Part shown: positions 34,582 through 44,090 of the stretch, in pieces
Layout: each line of letters opens with the position of its first letter
Position numbering within the stretch: position 1 is the first letter of the stretch
DNA from: Natranaeroarchaeum sulfidigenes
GTDB taxonomy: Archaea > Halobacteriota > Halobacteria > Halobacteriales > Natronoarchaeaceae
Direction: 5' to 3'
NCBI RefSeq assembly: GCF_017094485.1
Contig: NZ_CP064786.1
Location: forward strand, 1,550,001-1,614,000
Length of the DNA: 64,000 nucleotides
Made by a program: the position numbers and the translations under genes
The notes under the pieces: model-generated
The model's database searches: none
Seen by the model: only the letters and a program-made list of their open reading frames with translations
What the model was told of the DNA's origin: nothing

Positions 34582-34678
34582 ATCATATATCCGTCTGAGT
34601 TTCTCTTATTCTTTTCCACCGCTTCGACACAGAGCGAACGCCGAGTAACTTGGCGTCGAGCCTTTTGGAATACATCTT

Positions 34679-34999
34679 TCAGGACGAATGAGTGAGTTGA
34701 GCGATGATTTGGATGGCTTCTCTTGGTGACTCAACCGCCGTTTTAATCAGATACTCGTCCAACGCTCCGACCTCGTGAATCGTGTATATCGACAGGAGAC
34801 GAGTCGTCTCATAGTCTCTATATTCGTAGCAGGTCGTTCCGTCTCGACGCCAAAACCGAGGATCGGTGCGATATCCGGGAGCTCTTTGACAAGTTTCCGA
34901 TACAGCTCTCTTTCCATATGAGTGTTGACAGGCCGGTAAAGAATACGATTTCGAAACACAAAACGTGACTCCACTGAACTCGACCTCTGCATGTTTCAC
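34679..34999 (-). pseudogene. Probable broken gene with two frame changes
   Basis: One frame runs MKHAEVEFSGVTFCVSKSYS at its start and YEYRDYETTRLLSIYTIHEV at its end, but the middle in that frame is Cys/Arg-rich and unlikely. The adjacent frame gives a better middle, MERELYRKLVKELPDIAPIL. Together they suggest an original protein of about 105 aa with compensating indels. If the first frame is real throughout it would be an odd, basic protein for this organism. Function unknown. Confidence 0.35.
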
Positions 35000-35091
35000 C
35001 GGTCTTCTGACGGATTCAATATGCGTTCCTACTCACCACGGCACATGTGCTCCTTCTATTGGGTGGTATTCGACCTGTGAGAACCTTTCTC

Positions 35092-35358
35092 TTACACGTT
35101 TTTCAAAGTGGAATTTTCGCTATCGGTCTGTATCCGAATGCTTTCTCGTGTCCTCCCGTCTGCTGTGACCATAAGCTGTAGTTGTCCGTGACCCCAATCG
35201 TCGTTGCCTACTTCTACAATTTCTGGGTACTCAACGTGATCAGGAGACACAGCGGGTGTAAAACACAGCGTTCCCCGAGCACTCTCAGGATCATCTACGT
35301 CGGAAGGGGAGAGTTCATAGGTACTTACGTCACCCAACTGCCCAGAAATTGAGGTCAT
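35092..35358 (-). CDS. 88-aa acidic protein, unknown
   Basis: Starts at ATG 35358 (MTSISGQLGDVSTYELSPSD) and is acidic with beta-strand character (LCFTPAVSPDHVEYPEIVEV; GQLQLMVTADGRTRESIRIQ). It lies upstream of the broken frame at 34679-34999 on the same strand. No family recognised. The following 35359-35641 contains no gene. Confidence 0.5.
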   Translation of the reverse strand: MTSISGQLGDVSTYELSPSDVDDPESARGTLCFTPAVSPDHVEYPEIVEVGNDDWGHGQLQLMVTADGRTRESIRIQTDSENSTLKNV

Positions 35359-35641
35359 ACAGCCTCATAGGTAGATCTCATTGATAAAGGAACACGCTAC
35401 TGCAACCCGACCCATCTAGAGAATGCTATGCGTTGTGCACAGGTCTTCCAATGGGCCTCAGTACTATCCTCGCAACCTCTGGAAATCGGAGTGATTCCAT
35501 TACGCGAGACACTCACGGAACATTGACCGTCTTTGACCACAACTGCAACGATCCGTCAGTATTCACCGTGGTCTCTCTGACGATCTGAATGCCGTCAACG
35601 GTGTATCTTTATGAATCTCGTGCGTGTTAGTTTCCGTCAAT

Positions 35642-37930
35642 ATGGTTACCACACCCGAATCTGTAGATCTTGAGGACCTAATCGATCGATACGTTACAGA
35701 GCATGACTGGGAACAAGACAAAGCTCATGTGCAAAATACGTCTGAAGCAATTCGCACGTTAGTCCGGTCAATCGTCGAAAGCGGGTCTGTCGACGAACCA
35801 GCCATGCGGACAGTGTACAATCTGTGTCAGAACGATAACGCGCTGAAACCGGAGACCAAGCAGAAGCAGATTGACAATCTCGCTATTGACGCTGACGCGA
35901 AAACCGAAATCAAGGACCGAATCGAACAAGGAACCGGGATCATCGGGAAAGGGACGTACTCGGTGCCGATCGAAGGTCACGAGGACGCAGTGTTCAACTT
36001 TCTCTCAACAACCATCAACTCCGATGACCGTACTGAAATCGATGCAGCAATCGAAGAATTCGCCGCACAAGACATTGAAGGCATACAAAACGGGATTCTC
36101 TCACCGATACTCTACTTTCTTCACCCTACTAAATACCCGATCAGTAACGACCGTTCACGCACGGGGATGCAGACGATTTTCGATTATGAGATGTCCGGGC
36201 TACTCAAATCCTACCTCGACGAAGTCGAGAGATTCTACGAAGTACGTGCTGAGCACCCGTTCAAAGAGGATTTTAGACACCTGGATAGCTTCTTCAACTG
36301 GATCGAACAACAGGACACACCAGCGACCGGAACAACAACAACACCAAGCATTCAGATCCCCAACGATGCAGCTGTCTATTGGGTTAACCAGCACAATCAG
36401 CCTGAAATTGAGGAGGGATACCTCAGAGCAAAGACCGATGGCCTCTGGCATCACAACTTGACGAAACTATCCGTCGGCGACATAGTGTTCCACAACTTTG
36501 ACAATGAACTCATTGGCGTTTCCACTGTGGCTGGCGGTGCTGAAACGTACACAGCACAGGGAGAAGAATACTATCGAGTTGACGTTGATTTGCGGTCGTT
36601 CGACGAGCCGATACCTGTTGACGATGAGTTGAAAACGACTCTCGGGCAGGATGAGTATCGGTTAGACAAATATTATCCAATCGATAAGAACTCACATCTC
36701 AACGAGGCATACCTGACGAATCTATCCCAGTCTGCGGCGGAGTTTCTGTTGAGTTTGAAAGACGAATTTGATACCATCCCCCCGTTAGACGATTCGGTCA
36801 GAGACGGTGTTTCACAGGACGCGATCGATCAACTCGCTATGAAACTCACCGCTCCAGAAATCGAAGTCACCATCCCTGATAGTCTCTACTTCGACGACGG
36901 GGACCGACTTCGCCGCGAAATCGAAGCGTCACTGCGTTCCGGCAAACACATCATTTTCACTGGCCCGCCAGGCACCGGGAAAACCAAACTCGCCAAAGCG
37001 ATCTGCGAGACCGCAACGACGTACGATCAAGTCGATGACTACCGGTTCACCACAGCGACTTCCGAATGGACTGCGTTCGACACGATCGGCGGATACGTCC
37101 CTTCGACAAGCGACGGCGGGCAGGAACTCCTCTTCGAACCGCGGCTCTTCCTGAAATGCTTCCGCCAGGACCGTGTCGTCAACGAGTGGCTCATCATTGA
37201 CGAAATCAACCGATCAGACATCGACAAAGCCTTCGGTCAACTCTTCTCCGTCCTCTCCGGGGACTCAACCGAACTCCCGTACGAACGCGAACGAACGGTC
37301 GAACTCCGATCACTCTCCGAATCCACCTCGCAAGAGGACCTCGAAGACATCATTGCAAACCCAGACGCGTTCCCCGTCACCCCGTCATGGCGACTCATCG
37401 CTACGATGAACACGTACGACAAAACCTCGCTGTACGAAATGTCGTACGCGTTCATGCGACGGTTCAACTTCGTCCACGTCGGCGTCCCGCCGCTCACCAC
37501 CGACGACGGCGTTCGCACCTCGATTCTGGACCCGAACGGAACAAACAATTACGCGACTGCATGGCTCGCTGATGACCCGTCACTCCGGGCTGTCCTCGAA
37601 GACATGTATCCTGTCGTGGCAGTCCTGTGGCAACGTATCAACGAACACCGCGTCATCGGCCCGTCAATCGTGTACGACATCATCCGGTACCTCGACTCCT
37701 ACGACGACACCGGCGGCACACGTACCGACGCGCTCACGTCCGCGATGGTTTCACTCGTCTACCCACAGCTCGAAGGGATGCGACCCGATGATCAAAAACG
37801 GTTGATCCGGTCACTCACAGGCACAGGTATCGACACTGACAATGGAGACGTTGACCTTGACTTAGACGGGGAACGATTGAAAACGAAAGCCGCTGACTTC
37901 TTCGGGATCAGTTTCGACGATGACGCGTAG
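35642..37930 (+). CDS. McrB-like AAA+ NTPase with EVE domain
   Basis: 762 aa from ATG 35642. N-terminal helical region (about 1-235, with GILSPILYFLHPTKYPISND); EVE (PUA-like) domain at about 242-370 (VYWVNQHNQPEIEEGYLRAK; KLSVGDIVFHNF), the fold that reads modified bases; then AAA+ motor with Walker A FTGPPGTGKTKLAK (about 440-450), Walker B EWLIIDEINRSD and McrB-type sensor LIATMNTYDKTSLY in place of MNTADRS. McrB uses GTP to drive translocation and activates the nuclease partner McrC. The next gene starts 11 nt before this one ends, forming an operon. The EVE domain predicts a modification-dependent (type IV) restriction role. Confidence 0.85.
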   Translation: MVTTPESVDLEDLIDRYVTEHDWEQDKAHVQNTSEAIRTLVRSIVESGSVDEPAMRTVYNLCQNDNALKPETKQKQIDNLAIDADAKTEIKDRIEQGTGIIGKGTYSVPIEGHEDAVFNFLSTTINSDDRTEIDAAIEEFAAQDIEGIQNGILSPILYFLHPTKYPISNDRSRTGMQTIFDYEMSGLLKSYLDEVERFYEVRAEHPFKEDFRHLDSFFNWIEQQDTPATGTTTTPSIQIPNDAAVYWVNQHNQPEIEEGYLRAKTDGLWHHNLTKLSVGDIVFHNFDNELIGVSTVAGGAETYTAQGEEYYRVDVDLRSFDEPIPVDDELKTTLGQDEYRLDKYYPIDKNSHLNEAYLTNLSQSAAEFLLSLKDEFDTIPPLDDSVRDGVSQDAIDQLAMKLTAPEIEVTIPDSLYFDDGDRLRREIEASLRSGKHIIFTGPPGTGKTKLAKAICETATTYDQVDDYRFTTATSEWTAFDTIGGYVPSTSDGGQELLFEPRLFLKCFRQDRVVNEWLIIDEINRSDIDKAFGQLFSVLSGDSTELPYERERTVELRSLSESTSQEDLEDIIANPDAFPVTPSWRLIATMNTYDKTSLYEMSYAFMRRFNFVHVGVPPLTTDDGVRTSILDPNGTNNYATAWLADDPSLRAVLEDMYPVVAVLWQRINEHRVIGPSIVYDIIRYLDSYDDTGGTRTDALTSAMVSLVYPQLEGMRPDDQKRLIRSLTGTGIDTDNGDVDLDLDGERLKTKAADFFGISFDDDA

Positions 37931-38573
37931 CCTGACTGCCGACACGCTCGTCGACGCCACCACCGAAGAACTCGCTACGTATCTCCGAAGCGGTGCGATC
38001 AACACACGTGCGCTAACGGAGTCGATCGACTACGAAGGCCTCGACATCGACGACTGGGATCGAATCAAACGCATTCATTTCTGCCTGAACGCAGACGTTC
38101 ACGACTTCGTCAACAAACTCCCGGAACGTGTCCGCCGGGTCAAAACCGAAAATCAACGACAGCACGTCGACACGCGGGGAGAAATCCGCGGCTCGATCAA
38201 CTGGAGCGGGACGCTTCGCACCTGGTCGGACAGCGGCTACGCCGACCGGAGCCGCTTCGTCTGCGATACACCATATACTGAGTACGATATTGCGGAAAAC
38301 CGCGTGCTAAAACGCCTGCTCTGGCAGATCCACCGTACCGTCACAACGGATCTCCGCGGTGTCGAGTATGACTGGCGTCGCCAGTACTGGACCGACGACC
38401 AGATCGACCGGTTTTCCCGGCTCTACAAGCAAAACGTTCACCTGAACCGGATCGCTGCAGGGCAACACATCTCCGTGACCGACCAAGATCTCACGGCTGC
38501 ACGCCGCTCCCGCCTTGACCTGTACACGGAAGCCTACGAACTCCTCGACCGATACCAGCGATTACAATCAGAT
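37920..38573 (+). pseudogene. McrC-like nuclease gene, 5' part (interrupted by insertion)
   Basis: 218 codons: MTRSLTADTLVDATTEELAT ... INWSGTLRTWSDSGYADRSR, FVCDTPYTEYDIAENRVLKR, the DUF2357/McrC-like helical region. Coding ends at the 8-bp target duplication AATCAGAT (38566-38573), where the 2763-bp element begins. Removing the element and one copy of the duplication joins this frame directly to 41345-42043. It overlaps the McrB-like gene by 11 nt. Read as it stands, translation would run into the IS and stop at 38621. Confidence 0.75.
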
Positions 38574-38625
38574 GGCCCTGTTGAAATCCTTAGTGAGTTA
38601 CAGGTTCAGTCGGTAGTTTGAGTAG

Positions 38626-39447
38626 ATGCAGACTCTCCCAAAGTCTCGGTTGCTCCGATTTGTCGAGGAAGTACTTCAGTTAGCGAAACGTGCCGTAGCT
38701 CGATACTCCTCGAAGTTCTCGAAACAACGCTACACGCTCCATCAGCACATCGTTCTCCTCTGTCTCAAGGTTCGGAAGAACACGACCTATCGTACACTCC
38801 TCGACGAACTCATCGAAATGCCCCGTATCCGGAACGCGATCAATCTCACTGAACTGCCTGCTCCATCAACACTGTGCAAGGCGTTCGATAGACTCGATAT
38901 GGCTGTCTGGCGAGTGCTGCTCAATCTCTCTGTTTCACTGCTCCCGACCAACGGCGTTGCAGGGATTGATGCGTCGTGATTCGACCGCAGTCACGCCTCG
39001 AAACACTACACGAAACGAGCCAAACTCACGATTCAGCAACTAAAAGTAACACTGCTGGTCGATTCCAAAGTGAACGCAGTCCTTGATTTGCACGTGACGA
39101 CGACACGGAAACACGATAGCCAGATCGCTCCGTCGCTGATCAAACGCAACGCCGAGACTATCGACATTCTGCTCGGGGACAAAGGCTACGACGACCAGAA
39201 AATCAGACGACTTGCCCGTCAACACGAGATTCGTCCACTAATCAAGCATCGTGAATTCACACCGCTTCACAAGGCATGGAATGCACGCTTAGACGCCGAC
39301 CTCTACGGCCAACGGAGTCAATCAGAGACAATCAACTCAACACTCAAGCGAAAGTACGGTGCATTCGTTCGCTCACGCCGCTGGTGGAAACAGTTCCGTG
39401 AACTCGCTCTTGCGTGTATCGTCCACAATCTTGACCAAGCAATCTAA
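38626..39447 (+). pseudogene. IS5-family transposase with a premature TGA
   Basis: 274 codons with the DDE residues in place: first Asp in AGIDAS (about 116), second in LLGDKGYDD (about 185), Glu in QRSQSETINSTLKRKYG (about 232). The only defect is TGA at 38977-38979, where the family usually has Gly (GIDASGFDRSHASKHY); one base change from GGA explains it. Everything downstream is in the same frame and intact, so the mutation is recent. The transposase is presumably inactive in cis. Confidence 0.8.
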
Positions 39448-39600
39448 CGACCAGTACAGGTGATGGCATTACCGAAGTAGGTACGCGCCTCTCGAAAAGG
39501 GGTCAGAAACCATCTCCTGAATACAGAAATCAAACTAGTCGGAAAAAAAAGCTGGAATACCAAACTGTATTATACTTTTAAAACAACAATAAGCTGCATT

Positions 39601-41247
39601 ATGTATCATGGTTTCGGATTAGCTCATATTAGCCATCTTGTATTATTTGGGCTAACGGCGCTGGCCTGTTTCGGTATGGTCGTTCGTGTCCGAACACAGA
39701 TCGATGATCCGGACGTGCAATGGGGTTTAGCGAGCCTCTTGGCTCTGTGCGGGTTCTGGTCGGCATTTAGCCTCGGTCGTCTCAGCGTACCACTTCCCGA
39801 ACTCAAACTCACATTTTATATGCTCGGATTGATCGTCGGGTTGTCCACCGTCGGTGCGTGGCTGTATTTTTGTTCAGCATTTACTGGTCGTACGTACCAC
39901 CAAGAATCGATATATCGCTGGACTGCGTTCAGTCTATTCCTGATAATCGTTGCGGTGAAGGTCACTTCTCCGATTCACGGACTCTACTTCACAACGAGTA
40001 GTCCCACTTCCACGGAACTCGTGATTGAACTTGGGACTGTCCATTGGGTCGTCGCTGGGTTCGCATATGCCCTCTCAGCGATTGGGTTTTACATGTTGTT
40101 TGATTTGTTCAAAGAGTCTAACTACGTGACCACGAAATTGAGCGTGCTAGTCGGACTCGCCGGGGTATCTGGTGTGTTCACCGTGTATGCCTATCTGAAC
40201 CCGACCATCTCCACAGTGAGTTACGAGCCCGTCGGCGTGGCTCTGTTTGCACTTGGGGTACTCAACTTCGCAGATGGGACGTTTCTCGCAGTCCAGCGAT
40301 TCGGTCGTGAACAACTGATTGACGAACTCAACGAGGCGATTATTATTCTCGACAGTGATGGGATCATCCAAGACGTAAACGATCCCGCCCGGCGATTGTT
40401 CCCTTCGCTGTCGGATGCAATTGGAAAGTCCGTAGCGACGGAAGTACCCGAACTCACAGAGTATCTCTCTGTCGAATCACCTCAGGTAATCACGGTCAGT
40501 AGATCCAACGTAGAGAAACACTATCTGTTATCAACACAGACACTAACCGCCGGTGAGACAATAATCGGGCGGACAGTCGTGTGCACCGACATTACCGAAC
40601 TCGAACGGCAGCGCGGCGAGATTAAACGCCATAGGAACCAACGAAATGAGTTCGCAGAAGCGATTACACACGAACTGCGGAACGCAATCAACGTCACCAA
40701 TGGCCACCTCGAATTAGTACAGACGCATCTCAACTCGGAGGAAGACAGTCAGACTGCTAACAGCCTCAATATAGCCGTGTCTATGACGGATCGGATGGAA
40801 CAAATCGTGTGCAATCTGGCGATGATCGCGGAGTACGGCCAGCCGGTTGAGGAGACGTTATCGGTCGATCTCGGAACCATTGCTCAGGAAGGCTGGGAGA
40901 TGACCTCGTCGTCGAACGAATTCCTACAGGTGCCAACCAGCGAGATGGTTGAGGCGGATCCGACTCGTCTCAAAAAGCTCTTCGAGACGCTGTTTACTTT
41001 TTGCCTCAGCAACGGGGCGACTGAGGTTAAAATTGAAGTCATGGACGGAACCATTGTCGTCACTGATAATGGAAAACCACTAACAGAGACGGACGCTGAA
41101 AGAGCATTCGCATACGGGGAGGCCGTTCCCGACGCCAAATCAGGAATGCAGCTTCCGGTCGTACGAACGCTTGCTGACGCGCACGGATGGAACGTAACGA
41201 TTGAGACGGCTTATCAAGGGGGAGTTCGTATTCGGATCGTGACATAA
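39601..41247 (+). CDS. Sensor histidine kinase with 7TM N-terminus (IS passenger)
   Basis: 548 aa. Seven hydrophobic segments in residues about 1-220 (histidine-kinase 7TM sensor type), a PAS domain at about 230-340 (LNEAIIILDSDGIIQDVNDP), a HisKA phosphoacceptor EAITHELRNAINVTNGHLEL, then an ATPase region with VVTDNGKPL (G1) and SGMQLPVVRTLADAHGW (G2). The N box is atypical: LFTFCLSNGATE where haloarchaeal kinases have LFRNAVEHG, so the usual Mg-binding Asn is missing and ATP use is doubtful. A TATA-like TATACTTTTA at 39571-39580 suggests a leaderless transcript from inside the element. No response regulator is adjacent; HalOD1 or Bat-like proteins might be outputs, but nothing shows it. Confidence 0.85.
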   Translation: MYHGFGLAHISHLVLFGLTALACFGMVVRVRTQIDDPDVQWGLASLLALCGFWSAFSLGRLSVPLPELKLTFYMLGLIVGLSTVGAWLYFCSAFTGRTYHQESIYRWTAFSLFLIIVAVKVTSPIHGLYFTTSSPTSTELVIELGTVHWVVAGFAYALSAIGFYMLFDLFKESNYVTTKLSVLVGLAGVSGVFTVYAYLNPTISTVSYEPVGVALFALGVLNFADGTFLAVQRFGREQLIDELNEAIIILDSDGIIQDVNDPARRLFPSLSDAIGKSVATEVPELTEYLSVESPQVITVSRSNVEKHYLLSTQTLTAGETIIGRTVVCTDITELERQRGEIKRHRNQRNEFAEAITHELRNAINVTNGHLELVQTHLNSEEDSQTANSLNIAVSMTDRMEQIVCNLAMIAEYGQPVEETLSVDLGTIAQEGWEMTSSSNEFLQVPTSEMVEADPTRLKKLFETLFTFCLSNGATEVKIEVMDGTIVVTDNGKPLTETDAERAFAYGEAVPDAKSGMQLPVVRTLADAHGWNVTIETAYQGGVRIRIVT

Positions 41248-41344
41248 CGATCTATTCCTGTACGGTCAACACGCACGTGTAGTATGCAGTAGATTCACGT
41301 GAACAATTCTCTAAAGAAGAGGATTTCAACAGAGCCAATCAGAT

Positions 41345-42043
41345 CAGTTCGATCCAGACATCACCAAGCTCCTGACCGAGACACTCATCATCCCAACGTC
41401 CACCCCAACACTGTTCGAACTCTTCTGTGTCTTTCGTATTCTCCGATACCTCAACGACGAAACCCCCGGCGTCCAACTCCGCCCAATCGCTGGCGAAACT
41501 ACCGCTCTGGCACAGCTCAAAACCGCCGACCGACGCATCGACATTTACCACGACCAGAACGGCGCGATCGAATTCCACGAAACCCTTGATCCAAACGTTC
41601 AACCCACTCATCCGACGTTCAAACGGTACCAGGATGCACTCGTCGACTACACCGACGCGCTTCGAGGGTTGACCGGAACCGACAAAGCCCCGGTCCTGTA
41701 TCGAGGACGCCCCGACATCGTCATCGAAATCTACGACACGAGCACCTCGGACGCCGAACTCGTGTCCGTACTCATTGGTGAGGTCAAATATTCGTCCTCA
41801 GCACAAACCTTCCGACAAGGACTCGAAGAACTGGCCACCTACCGACGGTTTGCGCATCACGATGGCTACATTGTCGACGACCCAACGGTATCACTCAGCA
41901 GTTTCCTCGTAACCAACGGGTATTCCACAACCGGCACTGCCGACGAGCTCACGCATCTCAACGGGAGCGAGTTACTCACCGATGATGTCGAGGTACTCCG
42001 TTCGTTCGCTACTGACCTGCTCGTGACACGCCCTACGAAATAA
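41345..42043 (+). pseudogene. McrC-like nuclease gene, 3' part with PD-(D/E)XK motif
   Basis: Continues the frame of 37920-38573: QFDPDITKLLTETLIIPTST ... LFELFCVFRILRYLNDE, then nuclease core RGRPDIVIEIYDTSTSDAEL and VLIGEVKYSSS (D...E-x-K), ending at 42043. With the 5' part it makes about 450 aa. The nuclease residues are intact and codon use is not decayed, so interruption is recent and precise excision would restore the gene. An internal ATG at 41669 leaves only 124 codons containing the nuclease core, unlikely to function alone. Confidence 0.75.
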
Positions 42044-42105
42044 CTGTACGCCGATCCAGACCAAAACCACCCCCAAACATATAAACCATCAGCATTCAGT
42101 GGCAC

Positions 42106-42570
42106 ATGATGGTAAATCAAAACAACCGTGAAGCGCAAAATTGTACTGATGGTCAGTCTGGCGGTGCACTGCTACCGCCTGCCGCGCATGACCTGACTAT
42201 CGTCGAGCAGACGCCAAAGCTAGATCTCGACACCTGCGGAGTATACTGGGTCAAACGCACATGTACCCGCGACGGATGCCAAGACGAGTTTACAGGACTA
42301 GTACCTATCGGACAGACCATCGGTGGCGAACAGAATTACAAAGCAATAGCCTACGAACTATACGAATCGCACTACGATACCCCACGTCAGATTTCGTACC
42401 CAGCAGTACAAACATTAGTACAGACAGCAGACCGAGCACACAGAACCGCCATCACAAACAACCTCTGCGATGCTGCAAAGCTTGGCCGCCTTGACGCCGA
42501 AGAAGACCGGCCCAAGCGAACCAAACAGGACGTGGTCGACACAGCACTCACCGACGATCCGACGTACTGA
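42106..42570 (+). CDS. 154-aa protein of unknown function
   Basis: Starts at ATG 42106 (or 42109). Contains a possible zinc site: DTCGVYWVKRTCTRDGCQDE (three Cys within about 13 residues), followed by a helical region (YKAIAYELYESHYDTPRQIS; AVQTLVQTADRAHRTAITNN). The C-terminus is charged. It lies 62 nt after the McrC-like gene on the same strand and could be an accessory of that system. No family recognised. Confidence 0.55.
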   Translation: MMVNQNNREAQNCTDGQSGGALLPPAAHDLTIVEQTPKLDLDTCGVYWVKRTCTRDGCQDEFTGLVPIGQTIGGEQNYKAIAYELYESHYDTPRQISYPAVQTLVQTADRAHRTAITNNLCDAAKLGRLDAEEDRPKRTKQDVVDTALTDDPTY

Positions 42571-42705
42571 ACCTCTGGTCTAATTCCTGCTCTACTGGAC
42601 CTACACTTAGAACCGAATCAGTAATCGTTAGTGTCTAACCGATCGAACATTCGATGAGCTGAATTCTCTCACCAGCAGTCACCCTCATGCGTGAACAGAA
42701 AGAGT

Positions 42706-42725
42706 AGCAGCGGCTCACCGCTGCT
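42706..42725. terminator. 8-bp hairpin between the 154-aa gene and the HNH gene
   Basis: AGCAGCGG-CTCA-CCGCTGCT, a perfect stem with a 4-nt loop. It is not followed by a long T run and lies about 135 nt downstream of the 154-aa gene, so its role as terminator is uncertain. The rest of 42571-42980 holds no gene. Confidence 0.3.
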
Positions 42726-42980
42726 TAGGAACTTCGGGAAGGTTAGAAGACCCAAGTACAGATTGCCAATGATCACGGTGCCTCTCATCGAGCGGTTTCA
42801 CACTGGAAATCGACGGTGGAAGAAGGAACAGAGAGTCCCACACCAACAAACGATATTGCCTTACTCCGTACAGCTTGGTAGTGATCTAATCGACGGGAGA
42901 CTCTACTTTCAACTTCGTTAGAATCCAACTCCCAAAACACGCTAGGCCACCAACATGAGCTCGTCAATTCGACCGATACG

Positions 42981-43967
42981 TCACACCCACGCGAGTGCCG
43001 CGTTGTGTTGTTCAAGATACTCCGGGTCCAGACTCTCATCAGGGAGTGGGATTCGCTCACCTTCTTGCTCGATAATCGTTCGTTGCAAGAGTTCACTTTC
43101 CGTCTCGAACGACGGATTCACGTGCAACCGGTAGTCCCGGTCGATCGTGAATAGTTCCCGGTCGAACGCAGCGTGATGCGTTTTACTCAACGGGAGCACG
43201 TTCGTCAAATCCGCCCGGTACTTCGGATACTCACTCCACGACAGCACGTGCGCCACGTCCAACAACCCTGGATGATCAACACCCGAAACCGGGCACTCCC
43301 GGTCATGACGCGAAATCACCGTCGCACGGAACTCAGGATCAACCGCACGAGCGTGGATTGTCGTCGCGTACGTCCCAGCAACCATTTCACCCTCTTTCGG
43401 TGTCGACATCCATTCAGAGTCAGCCCACTCCACAACAGCGCCCTCGACGAACCGTAGGCCGTCCTCCGTCAACGCGTACTCGTCGCCGCGCTTCTCAACG
43501 AGCCCCATACTCCGCAACCAGTTCGTCCGTTGTTTCGCCATATCCGTCTCTCCACGACTCCATCCCAGCTCTGGGTGTGTATCCAACTGCTGGTGACTGA
43601 CCTCAGCGATCGTCATCGGCCCAGCAGAGAGCGCATATAGAAGACTTCGCAAGCCAACATTCCGATCACACATGATCCGCAGCAGCGTCTCCGTATCGCC
43701 GTTCTGAATGTAGTCCCGGCCCGCATCACCGAGTCGCCACTGCTCACCAACCTGTTCAATGAAGCCAACCTGTTGCAAGTAGGAAATCCGCCGCATAATC
43801 GAGTCTCGACTCGACACGTTCGCAAACTGGCCGCGGTGCCACCCTACGAGCTCGTCAGTTGTCGGCCTATGAGCCTCTACGAACGACACAAGCGCATCCA
43901 ACGTTTCGACGTACCGGGTTGCACCGCCGAACATCGGTACGATACTACGGAGGCGATCCGGAGGCAT
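42981..43967 (-). CDS. HNH endonuclease with winged-helix N-terminus
   Basis: 328 aa. Two winged-helix-like modules: about 10-75 (GATRYVETLDALVSFVEAHR; SIMRRISYLQQVGFIEQVGE) and about 85-175 (RNVGLRSLLYALSAGPMTIA; WLRSMGLVEKRGDEYALTED). The C-terminal HNH_2-type nuclease (about 200-320) includes CPVSGVDHPGLLDVAHVLSW, then LTNVLPLSKTHHAAFDRELF. The CP..G pair, H of DVAH, N of TNVLPL and HHAAFD fit HNH catalysis. Divergent from the DUF91-like gene at 44091 (123 nt between starts). Two fragments of close paralogues lie at 46640 and 54543. Likely restriction or defence nuclease. Confidence 0.8.
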   Translation of the reverse strand: MPPDRLRSIVPMFGGATRYVETLDALVSFVEAHRPTTDELVGWHRGQFANVSSRDSIMRRISYLQQVGFIEQVGEQWRLGDAGRDYIQNGDTETLLRIMCDRNVGLRSLLYALSAGPMTIAEVSHQQLDTHPELGWSRGETDMAKQRTNWLRSMGLVEKRGDEYALTEDGLRFVEGAVVEWADSEWMSTPKEGEMVAGTYATTIHARAVDPEFRATVISRHDRECPVSGVDHPGLLDVAHVLSWSEYPKYRADLTNVLPLSKTHHAAFDRELFTIDRDYRLHVNPSFETESELLQRTIIEQEGERIPLPDESLDPEYLEQHNAALAWV

Positions 43968-44090
43968 ACCGTACGCATGTTAGCGTCAGAACAAGATCGT
44001 TTCCCTTACAGATACGTCTTCAGCATTGTCGAGTCGAGTCCACCACATACCGGGACACCATTCTAAATACCGATCACATATAGTACTCGT

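Larger units (their letters stand above)
38574..41336. mobile_element. 2763-bp IS5-type (ISH1-like) element carrying a histidine kinase
   Basis: Left repeat GGCCCTGTTGAAATCC (38574-38589), right repeat read inwards GGCTCTGTTGAAATCC (41321-41336), 15 of 16 identical, with a perfect 8-bp target duplication AATCAGAT (38566-38573, 41337-41344). An 8-bp duplication fits the ISH1 subgroup of IS5. The transposase occupies 38626-39447 and has an in-frame TGA; the rest is a histidine-kinase gene whose stop lies 89 bp from the right end. It therefore resembles a transporter-IS with passenger. It inactivated the McrC-like gene. Confidence 0.85.
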
